Origin: Burkholderiaceae bacterium
GTDB lineage: Bacteria; Pseudomonadota; Gammaproteobacteria; Burkholderiales; Burkholderiaceae_C
Reading direction: 5' to 3'
NCBI GenBank assembly: GCA_023150375.1
Contig: JAKLLA010000005.1
Coordinates: forward strand, 248,001-312,000
Length of the DNA stretch: 64,000 nt
Every line of letters starts with the position of its first letter. The first letter of the stretch is position 1. A program made the translations under genes and the position numbers. Shown here in pieces: positions 1-8,901 of this stretch. A model generated the notes under the pieces. That model was not told where the DNA came from. It made no database searches and saw only the letters and a program-made list of their open reading frames with translations.

Positions 1-105
1 ATCCTGCTGAAACTTTGCTCGAAAGACTGTGTCTGCTTCTTTGAGGTCAAACAGCGCTGTGGCCGAGATGCCAACAACTAGCGTGTCGGAGAGATCGAGT
101 GGCAT
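1..105 (-). CDS. 5'-nucleotidase-like protein, N-terminal 35 codons only (cassette gene cut by window edge)
   Basis: The minus strand reads open from ATG at 105 to the left edge: 35 codons beginning MPLDLSDTLVVGIS and containing ALFDLKEADTVF. This N-terminus resembles the cytosolic 5'-nucleotidase family (Pfam 5-nucleotidase, PF06189), whose members start with a similar L-V-V-G-I-S ... ALFDL-E pattern and dephosphorylate nucleoside monophosphates. The start lies 15 nt beyond an attC core box (GCTCAAC, 120-126), the usual spacing for an integron cassette gene. It is therefore the third minus-strand cassette of the array. The family call rests on recall of a short segment; the catalytic core lies outside the window. 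Confidence 0.6.
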   Translation of the reverse strand, partial: MPLDLSDTLVVGISATALFDLKEADTVFRAKFQQD

Positions 106-119
106 GGCCTGATTTTGAA

Positions 120-652
120 GCTCAACGAATGAAAGGGACTTCCCTATCACGGGTTCTGCACACCGAGGTGCGCAGACGGGCAACGAAGTGCCACGATGGG
201 GTTCTCGGCAATCTCATCGGGTATCCCGGAAGGAGAAGTCCATGTCCATTGTCATGCTCGGTATCGACTCCGCCAAGAACGTGTTTGCCTGCATGGGATG
301 AACGAAGGAGCACAGTTCGGTCATGAGCGGTTGCCAGAAAGGTTGAAGCGGGATTCATTCCGAAGACGTGCGTTCGAAGATGCATCACAGGTCAGACCGG
401 CAGCAGGTGAACTCGACTAACCCTGTGTGGGTTTCCTTTGACGAGGCAACCCACGGCGAACGAATGGAGTCCTGCTGAGCGGTTGGTATCTGGGTCCGCA
501 CCACCCGCGGTGCAACAAGGCCGCTTGTAGATGTGCAGTCTGTTCCTCGTGTCAGTGCTCGGACAACGCATGCTGTGGGAAGAAGTCAGGAATTCGAACA
601 CAGTCTTGACGGGGTATTGACTCGACGGGAAGTCTTTGTAGAGGGGTTAGGC
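120..652 (-). mobile_element. Composite attC site A with an embedded decayed IS110/IS1111-type element
   Basis: The outer core boxes are GCTCAAC (120-126) and GTTAGGC (646-652), both fitting RYYYAAC/GTTRRRY. Inside them are complementary 8-bp arms GACTTCCC (137-144) and GGGAAGTC (627-634). These are the R and L arms of an integron attC, but the part that should be a short variable stem is about 480 bp. That part holds the first codons of an IS110-type transposase (242-301) followed by hairpin-rich non-coding DNA, e.g. GTGGGTT...AACCCAC near 428-452 and GCACC...GGTGC near 500-515. The IS1111-attC group is known to insert into attC sites, and this fits an internally deleted relative. It is similar over its full length to 1380-1915. 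Confidence 0.7.
242..301 (+). pseudogene. IS110-family transposase remnant (copy A), frameshifted
   Basis: ATG at 242 follows a GGAAGGAG ribosome-binding sequence and encodes MSIVMLGIDSAKNVFACMG before a stop. G-I-D-x-A-K-x-V-F is the usual N-terminus of IS110-family transposases, where the Asp is the first residue of the DEDD catalytic set. Compared with copy B, a small indel near 292-296 shifts the frame; the homologous reading continues in another frame to about 395. Everything beyond roughly residue 30 of a normal 320-400 aa transposase is missing, so it cannot be active. Confidence 0.7.
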
Positions 653-1363
653 CCCAACGCGCCCAGCAAGGCCACCGATGATTGCGGCGACAACTGGATG
701 AGACAAAAGTTCCTGAAACTTGGACTTCGCGGCAGCCCTTTCTGTGGGCGTCGCGTCTGCGGACTCAATACGAGACAGAAGGTCGCCAAGCGTGAGCTGC
801 AGTACTGGAGAGTTCACAGACTCACCGGCAATGTTCAACTGGCCGTTGACGTCTCCATGAATCGTAACTTGAGGCATCGTCCGCTCCTTCGGAAGAATCT
901 TCGAAAACACAGGGCACTCAGAATAGTGCATGGGTTCGATGTGCTCAAAGTTCCACCGCCAGTCTCGCGCTCCTGGCTGACTACCTTCCGCCGTAAGTGC
1001 CCGTTGTCGACAGTCGGAATCGATCTCATCATAGAAGCGAATGACCGTTGACGCGAAGAGCTTGAATACGTCGTAGGCGACCTCTGGGCAGAAGTTCGAG
1101 AAGCAGTTGGGCACTTCTCCGCCAGAGATTGACGTTGCGCCTTCACCCGTGACGGGCCAAAGCTCATTGGCCTGCCACTTGGCGAGAAGCTGGTCGTGCA
1201 GTGCCTGATCCATCTTGGTCGTGATTCCCTGATCTGAGAGGAGGGACACGGACTCGAAGTTTCTGTGGCATCGATGCACGGTCGCGTGAGGACAGCGCGC
1301 TGCCAATCCCTTCTGGGAGCTCTGCGAGGCGTACCACTGCAAATCGGGGTAAATCGGTACCAA
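647..1363 (-). CDS. Cassette-borne protein of unknown function, 238 aa
   Basis: An open frame of 238 codons from ATG at 1363. Its TAA stop lies inside the attC core box GTTAGGC (646-652), a hallmark of integron cassettes. The start is only about 17 nt from the preceding core box (1380-1386), also typical. The N-terminal half has a Cys/His cluster (about residues 24-33: C-P-H-A-T-V-H-R-C-H) and later C-F-S-N-F-C-P and S-E-C-P-V segments. The last 75 residues, from M-P-Q-V-T-I-H-G-D-V, form a separate-looking module ending in a Gly/Ala-rich hydrophobic tail. I recognise it only as a conserved hypothetical type. No catalytic motif is evident. Confidence 0.72.
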   Translation of the reverse strand: MVPIYPDLQWYASQSSQKGLAARCPHATVHRCHRNFESVSLLSDQGITTKMDQALHDQLLAKWQANELWPVTGEGATSISGGEVPNCFSNFCPEVAYDVFKLFASTVIRFYDEIDSDCRQRALTAEGSQPGARDWRWNFEHIEPMHYSECPVFSKILPKERTMPQVTIHGDVNGQLNIAGESVNSPVLQLTLGDLLSRIESADATPTERAAAKSKFQELLSHPVVAAIIGGLAGRVGA

Positions 1364-1379
1364 TGGCGGCTCCTTTGGG

Positions 1380-1915
1380 GCCTAACGAATGAAAGGGACT
1401 TCCCCATCCCAGGCTCCGCGAGCGGCCGCTTGCAAGCCGCCCACGAAGTGCCACGATGGGGTTCTCGGCAATCTCATCGGGTATCCCGGAAGGAGAAGTC
1501 CATGTCCGTTGTCATGCTCGGTATCGACCTGGCCAAGAAGGTGTTTGCCCCGCATGGGCTGAACAAAGAAGCACAGTTCGAGCATGAGCTGTTTCCAGAA
1601 AGGTTGAATCAGGCTTCTATCCGAAGACGTGCGTTCGAAGATGCATCACACAGGTCAGACCGGCAGTAGGTGAACTCGACTAACCCTGTGTGGGTTTCCT
1701 CTGACGAGGTCATCCACGGCGAACGAATGGAGTCCTGCTGAGCGGTTGGTATCTGGGTCCGCACCAGTCGCGGTGCAACAAGGCCGTTTGTAGATGTGCA
1801 GTCTGTTCCTCGTGTCAGTGCTCGGACAACGCATGCTGTGGGAAGAAGTCAGGAATTCAAATACGGTCTTGACGGGGTATTGACTCGACGGGAAGTCTTT
1901 GTAGACCAGTTAGGC
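1380..1915 (-). mobile_element. Composite attC site B with an embedded decayed IS110/IS1111-type element
   Basis: Core boxes GCCTAAC (1380-1386) and GTTAGGC (1909-1915) enclose the complementary arms GACTTCCC (1397-1404) and GGGAAGTC (1890-1897). The intervening sequence matches copy A over its whole length, including the same internal transposase deletion, with scattered substitutions. The least conserved stretch, about 1405-1440, still forms a hairpin of different sequence (GGCT...AGCC enclosing AGCGG/CCGCT). The shared deletion means the composite site arose once and was then copied with a cassette, rather than by two independent insertions. Confidence 0.72.
1502..1669 (+). pseudogene. IS110-family transposase N-terminal remnant (copy B), 55 aa
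   Basis: ATG at 1502 is preceded by GGAAGGAG. The 55-codon frame begins MSVVMLGIDLAKKVF and ends at TAG 1667-1669. The first 30 residues match the N-terminus of IS110-family transposases, including the first catalytic Asp (G-I-D-L-A-K). The remaining 25 residues do not look like the family and probably come from fusion to the far end of the element after an internal deletion. Unlike copy A this frame is uninterrupted, but it lacks the rest of the DEDD and the Ser-containing C-terminal domain. Confidence 0.7.
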
Positions 1916-1921
1916 ATCACT

Positions 1922-2671
1922 CTAGGCGTGCTCAATGAACTCCCACGCGACGATGCTTATCGACGGCGGGAAGCCCTCGTTGTTGAGGTGCTCCCGAACT
2001 TCTCCGATGAACGATTCAGGCACAACCACTGCCGCGACATCGTCGACGGTGAAGTCAAAGTCTCCGATGTTTCGCCACTCTCTCTCGCGGTAAAAAGTGT
2101 TCTCTGGGGAAGAGTCAAAGCTCGTGACCTTGACAAAGTTCATCAAGAACCCCTTCATCGCTTCTGCGTCGGGCTTGGAGATCGCCTCCTTGTTGTGTGC
2201 TGCCTGGGCCATCAGCTTCATCGCCTGTTGCTCTTGAAACGAGCCTTGGTATCTGAGGAAGTCATAGGCCATTTCAGTCAGCTTGCGGTTCGGCACCATC
2301 ATCTCGACGACTGGCATGCTTTCAGTGGGGATATACATCACCGGCAGGAATGACTTGTGGGCAGCGGTCGCCTTGAAGCCAATGGCGACTTTTCCGTAGT
2401 AGGGAGCGTGGGTGGGAAGGTCTTTCAGCGGGATGTCTGTCACGCAGCAAAATTTAGCGGTTTCCAAGTCTGCAACGACTCGTTCAGTGCAGCGGCCGAG
2501 CAGCTTCTTCGATGTGAGGATCAGCTTCAGGGTGTCCTTAGCTGTAGACGGATCCAGGATGGGTCCTTGCCTCTGTATGTCCGCCGGACGTCGGACCTCT
2601 CGCCAATCGATTCCCTTGGGCGATCCTGTGAAGTGCCAGTAAATGTTTGAGTAGTAGCGTTGTGAGGTCAT
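1922..2671 (-). CDS. AbiGi-like (abortive-infection antitoxin family) cassette protein, 249 aa
   Basis: The 249-aa product begins M-T-S-Q-R-Y-Y-S-N-I-Y-W-H-F-T-G-S and contains C-C-V-T-D-I-P-L around residue 90, followed by H-A-P-Y-Y-G-K-V-A-I-G-F. The Y-S-N-x-x-x-H-F-T start and the F-C-D-I-P-L ... H-x-x-x-Y-G-x-x-x-I-G-F block are what I recall for the AbiGi/DUF2971-type family, named from lactococcal phage-abortive systems. The gene sits between core boxes 2685-2691 and 1909-1915, with its TAG stop a few bases before the latter, so it is an integron cassette. No AbiGii partner is visible. The function as phage defence is inference. Confidence 0.68.
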   Translation of the reverse strand: MTSQRYYSNIYWHFTGSPKGIDWREVRRPADIQRQGPILDPSTAKDTLKLILTSKKLLGRCTERVVADLETAKFCCVTDIPLKDLPTHAPYYGKVAIGFKATAAHKSFLPVMYIPTESMPVVEMMVPNRKLTEMAYDFLRYQGSFQEQQAMKLMAQAAHNKEAISKPDAEAMKGFLMNFVKVTSFDSSPENTFYREREWRNIGDFDFTVDDVAAVVVPESFIGEVREHLNNEGFPPSISIVAWEFIEHA

Positions 2672-2684
2672 GTGTGTCTGTGAT

Positions 2685-2744
2685 GCCTAACGCATGAGGT
2701 AAGGGGCCGCCGCCAGGCGGTCCCGCTTGACCGATGAGTTGTGC
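2685..2744 (-). other. Canonical 60-bp attC site
   Basis: On the minus strand it runs from GCACAAC (2744-2738) to GTTAGGC (2691-2685). A folding pair GGGACCGCC/GGCGGCCCC surrounds a TGGC-type loop, with TCAAGC and TTACC flanks typical of short attC sites. One base of the outer left core deviates from RYYYAAC. It is upstream of the AbiGi-like gene in cassette direction, so it should end an earlier cassette. No convincing gene lies to its right, and no integron integrase gene or attI is seen in the window. Confidence 0.66.
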
Positions 2745-2792
2745 AGCTCGTGCCAGCCGCGTCGTTTGATTGCGTGGTTACAAAATAGTGCT

Positions 2793-2812
2793 TGCGCAAT
2801 GTTGATTGCGCA
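2793..2812 (+). promoter_or_regulatory. Palindromic operator overlapping a candidate promoter
   Basis: TGCGCAA (2793-2799) and TTGCGCA (2806-2812) form a perfect 7-bp inverted repeat with a 6-nt spacer. The motif overlaps a possible sigma-70 promoter (TTGCGC at 2792, TATACA at 2813, 15-nt spacer) pointing toward the small genes at 3036-3466. A second palindrome, CATGCA...TGCATG, lies at 2909-2927. The arrangement suggests a repressor-controlled promoter; no cognate regulator gene is visible nearby. The rest of 2745-3035 holds no supportable gene. Confidence 0.35.
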
Positions 2813-3035
2813 TATACACTGCGAAGCATGGAAGACGGACTGTGACGCAGCAAACCGCACAGGACGCGCCCACTCCGGGTGACTGGGAGACGGTCAGGAG
2901 TTCGGGAGCATGCACCGACGATGCATGTGTTTGGACCGGGCCATCCGCACACGCGCCCCCGGATGCAGGTTGGAGCACTGCACGGCACGCCGAGAGCCCG
3001 ATAGTCCGGCAATCTCAACCAAACCGGAGAGCCAC

Positions 3036-3269
3036 ATGAACACCAACACCAACGCCCGTCGCACCTTGTGCGACTCAAACTACGGCGAACGGGATATCTC
3101 GTTCGCGCCCCTGGTGGCCATTGGCCACCATGACGGTCGCGTGACCGTCATCAACACCGCGCAACCGCGCGGCCGTGGGTACGTGCATGACACGTACCCT
3201 TCCATCGAAGCTGCCGCGCAGGAGCGTGGCTTCCTTCGCCGCTGGCTTGCCGACCAGAAGGCAGCATGA
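3036..3269 (+). CDS. Small hypothetical protein, 77 aa
   Basis: ATG at 3036 follows a GGAGAG ribosome-binding sequence and encodes 77 residues starting M-N-T-N-T-N-A-R-R-T. The protein is polar, with no membrane segment. Its stop overlaps the start of the next ORF by four bases (ATGA at 3266-3269), indicating translational coupling. A longer in-frame reading back to 2910 exists, but it lacks a ribosome-binding site and runs through an inverted repeat. No family is recognised. Position beside cassettes and transposon-like repeats suggests an accessory element gene. Confidence 0.55.
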   Translation: MNTNTNARRTLCDSNYGERDISFAPLVAIGHHDGRVTVINTAQPRGRGYVHDTYPSIEAAAQERGFLRRWLADQKAA

Positions 3270-3466
3270 CCGCATCAAAGCGCGGCGGCCCCCGCGAAGG
3301 GGCCGGCCGCAAGCCCAAGAGCGCGGACGGCGAGCTGATGAAGTCTCGCGCCATGCGCTGGACGGATGCAGGCTGGGCCGACGTGCTGCTGATCGGCATG
3401 GACCGCGTGCGCGAGCTGGTGGCGAAGGAAGCCGCGAAGCTGCGCAAGCAGCATGGCAGCGAGTAG
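3266..3466 (+). CDS. Small basic protein with a GGPREGAGRKP-type motif, 66 aa
   Basis: Translationally coupled to the preceding gene through ATGA. The 66-aa product is basic and opens with G-G-P-R-E-G-A-G-R-K-P, a flexible DNA-contacting-looking motif common in small phage and plasmid proteins. The C-terminus is a predicted amphipathic helix rich in Lys and Glu. It may bind DNA as a small regulator of the element. This is inference from composition only, and no specific family can be assigned. Confidence 0.5.
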   Translation: MTASKRGGPREGAGRKPKSADGELMKSRAMRWTDAGWADVLLIGMDRVRELVAKEAAKLRKQHGSE

Positions 3467-3504
3467 CCGCATGCTGCACAACTTGTTGATCTATGCCGCA
3501 AGAC

Positions 3505-3577
3505 GCTAAATAACATGGCAGCTGCTCAATAACACCGACCAGTGCTCAATAACATCGGGACCTGCCAAATAACATCT
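3505..3577. repeat. Four direct repeats, 19-20 bp pitch; probable transposon end
   Basis: The motif GCTCAATAACATCG or a close variant begins at 3505, 3524, 3544 and 3564. On the minus strand the outermost copy starts TGTTATTTGGC, so the array reads as a 5'-TGT terminus with transposase-binding repeats at one-and-a-half to two helical turn spacing, like ends of Tn7/Tn402/Mu-type elements. DNA on the left (1-3574) is lower in GC and accessory; DNA on the right is chromosome-like. Plasmid-type iterons are the alternative. Confidence 0.5.
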
Positions 3578-4144
3578 GCGTCCAACGTCTGACCGACATT
3601 GAGTCCGTTCGGCTGGGGCTGCCGGGCAGGGCGCGAACGGAACCGAGGGCTTGCCTCCGCCTCGCCGCCCCGGCCTCTGGTGTGATGCTGTCGCTCCACG
3701 CATACGCCCTCCCTGTCAGCTCCCTGCGCGCACCGCGCGTCAGGTATTTGCACAATTTGCATTGCAGCTTACCGACGCCCCTCGCCGCTGTCCACGCAGC
3801 AAGTCAAATGTCAATCGCGAACAATGTCACGCAGGCGCGTGCATTTTCAGGTCGGCTGCACAGCCAGCAGCCGGCACCGCTGGATGGCGGCCAGTGGCGG
3901 TTGGCGTGACTCCCTGGCCAGCGCGGTGTCGCAGGCGGCCTGCCCGCGCAGCCACCTGCCGTCGCTCAGGCCGAAGGTGCTGGAGGAGGGGGACGCACTC
4001 GCAGGTGTTCAGGCACCGAGTGCCGGGCTCTCCGGAAGGGGCGGGTCCGGATGGGGCGTGGTGGGGTGTGAACGTCGCTCCCCAGGCACGCGACTAGAAT
4101 TCAACCAATCCAACCAGTCCAACCAACTCCCCGCCGGGCCCGCC
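3578..4144. other. Non-coding stretch upstream of vapB, with a 9-bp tandem repeat
   Basis: No reading frame here has family-like sequence, and the open frames look like random high-GC frames. The only structured piece is a threefold 9-bp tandem repeat, CAACCAATC-CAACCAGTC-CAACCAACT (4102-4128). It ends 16 bases before the antitoxin start and could be an operator or a replication-slippage product. TAGAAT at 4095-4100 is a possible -10 element without a good -35. Confidence 0.4.
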
Positions 4145-4459
4145 ATGACCACGCAGACCATCGGCCTGTTCGAGGCCAAGACGCACCTGTCCGAGCTGGT
4201 GGCACGGGCCGAGGCGGGCGAAGAGATCGTCATCACGCGGCACAACCGGCCGGTGGCGCGGATCGTGCCGATGGCGCCGGAGCCGAGCTTCGACCCCGTG
4301 CGGCGCCGTGAGGCGATCGAGGGACTGCGCCGGTTGCGCGAGGAGTTGCGCAGCAAGGGCATGACGATGAGCAGCGACGAGATCGTGCAGACCCTCCACG
4401 AGATGCGCGAAGAGCAGACCGAACGCAAGATGCGCGCGGCCGGGCTGCTGAAAGACTGA
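4145..4459 (+). CDS. vapB: Type II antitoxin, Phd/YefM-type (VapB)
   Basis: The 104-aa protein has the Phd/YefM N-terminal domain: T-I-G-L-F-E-A-K-T-H-L-S-E-L-V near residues 5-19, then E-E-I-V-I-T-R-H-N-R-P-V-A-R-I-V. This domain dimerises, binds the operon operator and represses it. The C-terminal 60 residues are charged and helical and should wrap the toxin. The start at 4145 is chosen because the domain begins immediately after it; the open frame extends upstream to 3824 without family sequence. Its TGA overlaps the toxin ATG (TGATG at 4457-4461), so the pair is co-translated. Confidence 0.88.
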   Translation: MTTQTIGLFEAKTHLSELVARAEAGEEIVITRHNRPVARIVPMAPEPSFDPVRRREAIEGLRRLREELRSKGMTMSSDEIVQTLHEMREEQTERKMRAAGLLKD

Positions 4460-4899
4460 TGGTCGGCCCGATCCCGCCTGCCCGAGTGGGTGGGCGCAGC
4501 CCTCGAATCGTCCTGGATGCGTCCTACGCCATCGCGGTCGTCATGGGGGACGAGCCGGTTCCGGTCAGTACCGATGTGGTGCTCGCCGCCCAACTGCTGG
4601 TGCCCCCCGTCTGGACCTGGGAGATGGGCAACATCCTGCGGGTCAGCCTGCGACGCGGTCGACTGGGCCGCCCGGAGCTGCCGGCGGTGTTGCAGGCGGT
4701 GGACACGCTTGCCGTGCGTGTCGAGCCGGCCGCAGAGCTGTCGGTGGGGGAGTGGCTGGATCTTGCCGACCGCCACGGGCTCACGACCTATGACGCCCAG
4801 TACCTCGACCTGGCACTGCAGCAGCGCTGCGGGCTGGCCACCCAGGATCGCCGCCTGGCCGAGGCGGCTGAACGGTTGGGCCTGCCGGTCTATGGGTGA
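4459..4899 (+). CDS. vapC: PIN-domain toxin (VapC)
   Basis: A 146-aa PIN-domain ribonuclease. The first acidic residue is in I-V-L-D-A-S-Y (about residue 19). The conserved Glu is in W-T-W-E-M-G-N-I-L (about residue 55). The third acid is in T-T-Y-D-A-Q-Y-L-D (about residue 113) and the last in A-T-Q-D-R-R-L (about residue 130). VapC toxins cleave tRNA or rRNA in a Mg-dependent way and are neutralised by the cognate antitoxin encoded just upstream. The start overlaps the vapB stop. The first 16 residues before the core are longer than usual, so an internal start cannot be excluded. Confidence 0.88.
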   Translation: MVGPIPPARVGGRSPRIVLDASYAIAVVMGDEPVPVSTDVVLAAQLLVPPVWTWEMGNILRVSLRRGRLGRPELPAVLQAVDTLAVRVEPAAELSVGEWLDLADRHGLTTYDAQYLDLALQQRCGLATQDRRLAEAAERLGLPVYG

Positions 4900-4987
4900 C
4901 CGGTGAACGGGTCATGCCGACATCCCCCGTTTTCGGTTGCAGAATCCTGGATTGCCTTGTCTTCGTCTCCTTCACCTTAGAACACCG

Positions 4988-7641
<2,654 letters not shown>

Positions 7642-7645
<4 letters not shown>

Positions 7646-8835
7646 GCCGCAGCGTCCTGGTCGCGGGGGTCGGCATGATCCCCTTCGCCAAGCCGGGGGC
7701 CGCCGCGCCCTATCCGGCCATGGCCGCGCAGGCGGTGCAGCGCGCCCTGGCCGATGCCGGCCTGGGCTACGAGGCGGTGCAGCAGGCCTGCGTGGGCTAC
7801 GTCTACGGCGACTCCACCGCGGGGCAGTGCGCGCTCTACGAAGTCGGGATGACCGGCATCCCGATCGTCAACGTCGACAACAACTGCTCCACCGGCTCGA
7901 CCGCGCTCTTCCTGGCCCGCCAGGCGGTGGCCGGCGGCGCGGCCGACTGCGTGCTGGCCCTGGGCTTCGAGCAGATGAACCCCGGCGCGCTCGGCTCGGT
8001 GTTCACCGACCGGCCTTCGCCCTTCGACCGCTTCGACGCGGTCACCGACGCGCTGGTCGGCCAGGCCGAGATTCCGCTGGCGCTGCGCTATTTCGGCGGC
8101 GCCGGGCTGGCGCACATGCGGCAGTACGGCACCCGGCTGGAAACCTTCGCGAAGGTGCGGGCCAAGGCCAGCCGGCATGCCGAGCACAACCCGATGGCGC
8201 TGCTGCGCCGCGTGCTGACGCCCGAGGAGGTGATGGCCGCGCCGATGCTCTGGCCGGGCGTGATGACCCGGCTGATGGCCTGCCCGCCCACCTGCGGGGC
8301 GGCCGCGGCGCTGCTGTGCAGCGAGGACTTCGCGCGCCGCCAGGGGCTGCGCCCGGCGGTGCGCATCGCCGCGCAGGCCATGACCACCGACCGCCCGGAC
8401 AGCTTCGACCGCGGCCCCGGCGGCGACATGCGCCGCCTGGTCGGCGTGGGCATGGCCGAGGCGGCGGCGCGCCAGGTCTACGAGCAGGCCGGCATCGGCG
8501 CGCAGGACGTCGACGTGGTGGAGCTGCACGACTGCTTCGCGCAGAACGAGCTGATCAGCTACGAGGCCCTGGGCCTGTGCCCGCCGGGCGGGGCCGAGCG
8601 CTTCGTCGAGGACGGCGACAACACTTACGGCGGGCGGGTGGTGACCAACCCCTCGGGCGGGCTGCTCGCCAAGGGCCATCCGCTGGGCGCCACCGGCCTG
8701 GCGCAGTGCACCGAGCTGGTCGAGCAGCTGCGCGGCAGCGCCGGCGCGCGCCAGGTGCCCGACGCGCGCATCGGGCTGCAGCACAACCTCGGCCTGGGCG
8801 GGGCCTGCGTGGTGACGCTCTACGAGCGCCTCTGA
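7642..8835 (+). CDS. Thiolase-family protein (SCP-x / lipid-transfer-protein type)
   Basis: A 397-aa thiolase-fold protein. Cys82 in N-N-C-S-T-G-S is the nucleophile position. H-D-C-F-A-Q-N-E near residue 295 replaces the usual His block, and the C-terminal G-H-P-L-G-A-T-G motif is near residue 350. These signatures match the SCP-x/nonspecific lipid-transfer thiolase subfamily, which cleaves or forms 3-oxoacyl-CoA, often of branched or steroid side chains. The C-terminal N-L-G-L-G-G-A-C supplies the second cysteine site. The gene is translationally coupled to alaS, an odd pairing of unrelated functions. The substrate is unknown. Confidence 0.85.
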
Positions 8836-8901
8836 CCCCGGCGCGCCCGTGCACCGGCGCGTCAGGGGCGCGGGGGTCACGGGCGCTACCATCGGCCGCG
8901 C

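Noticed and set aside
2668-3078. 136-codon minus-strand frame across the 60-bp attC
   Set aside because: Its C-terminal part is simply the translation of the attC site (R-S-S-G-T-A-W-R-R-P-L), and the rest resembles no family.
3651-4097. 148-codon plus-strand frame as a gene
   Set aside because: No Shine-Dalgarno and Arg/Pro/Ala-rich random-looking sequence; overlapping frames are equally open.
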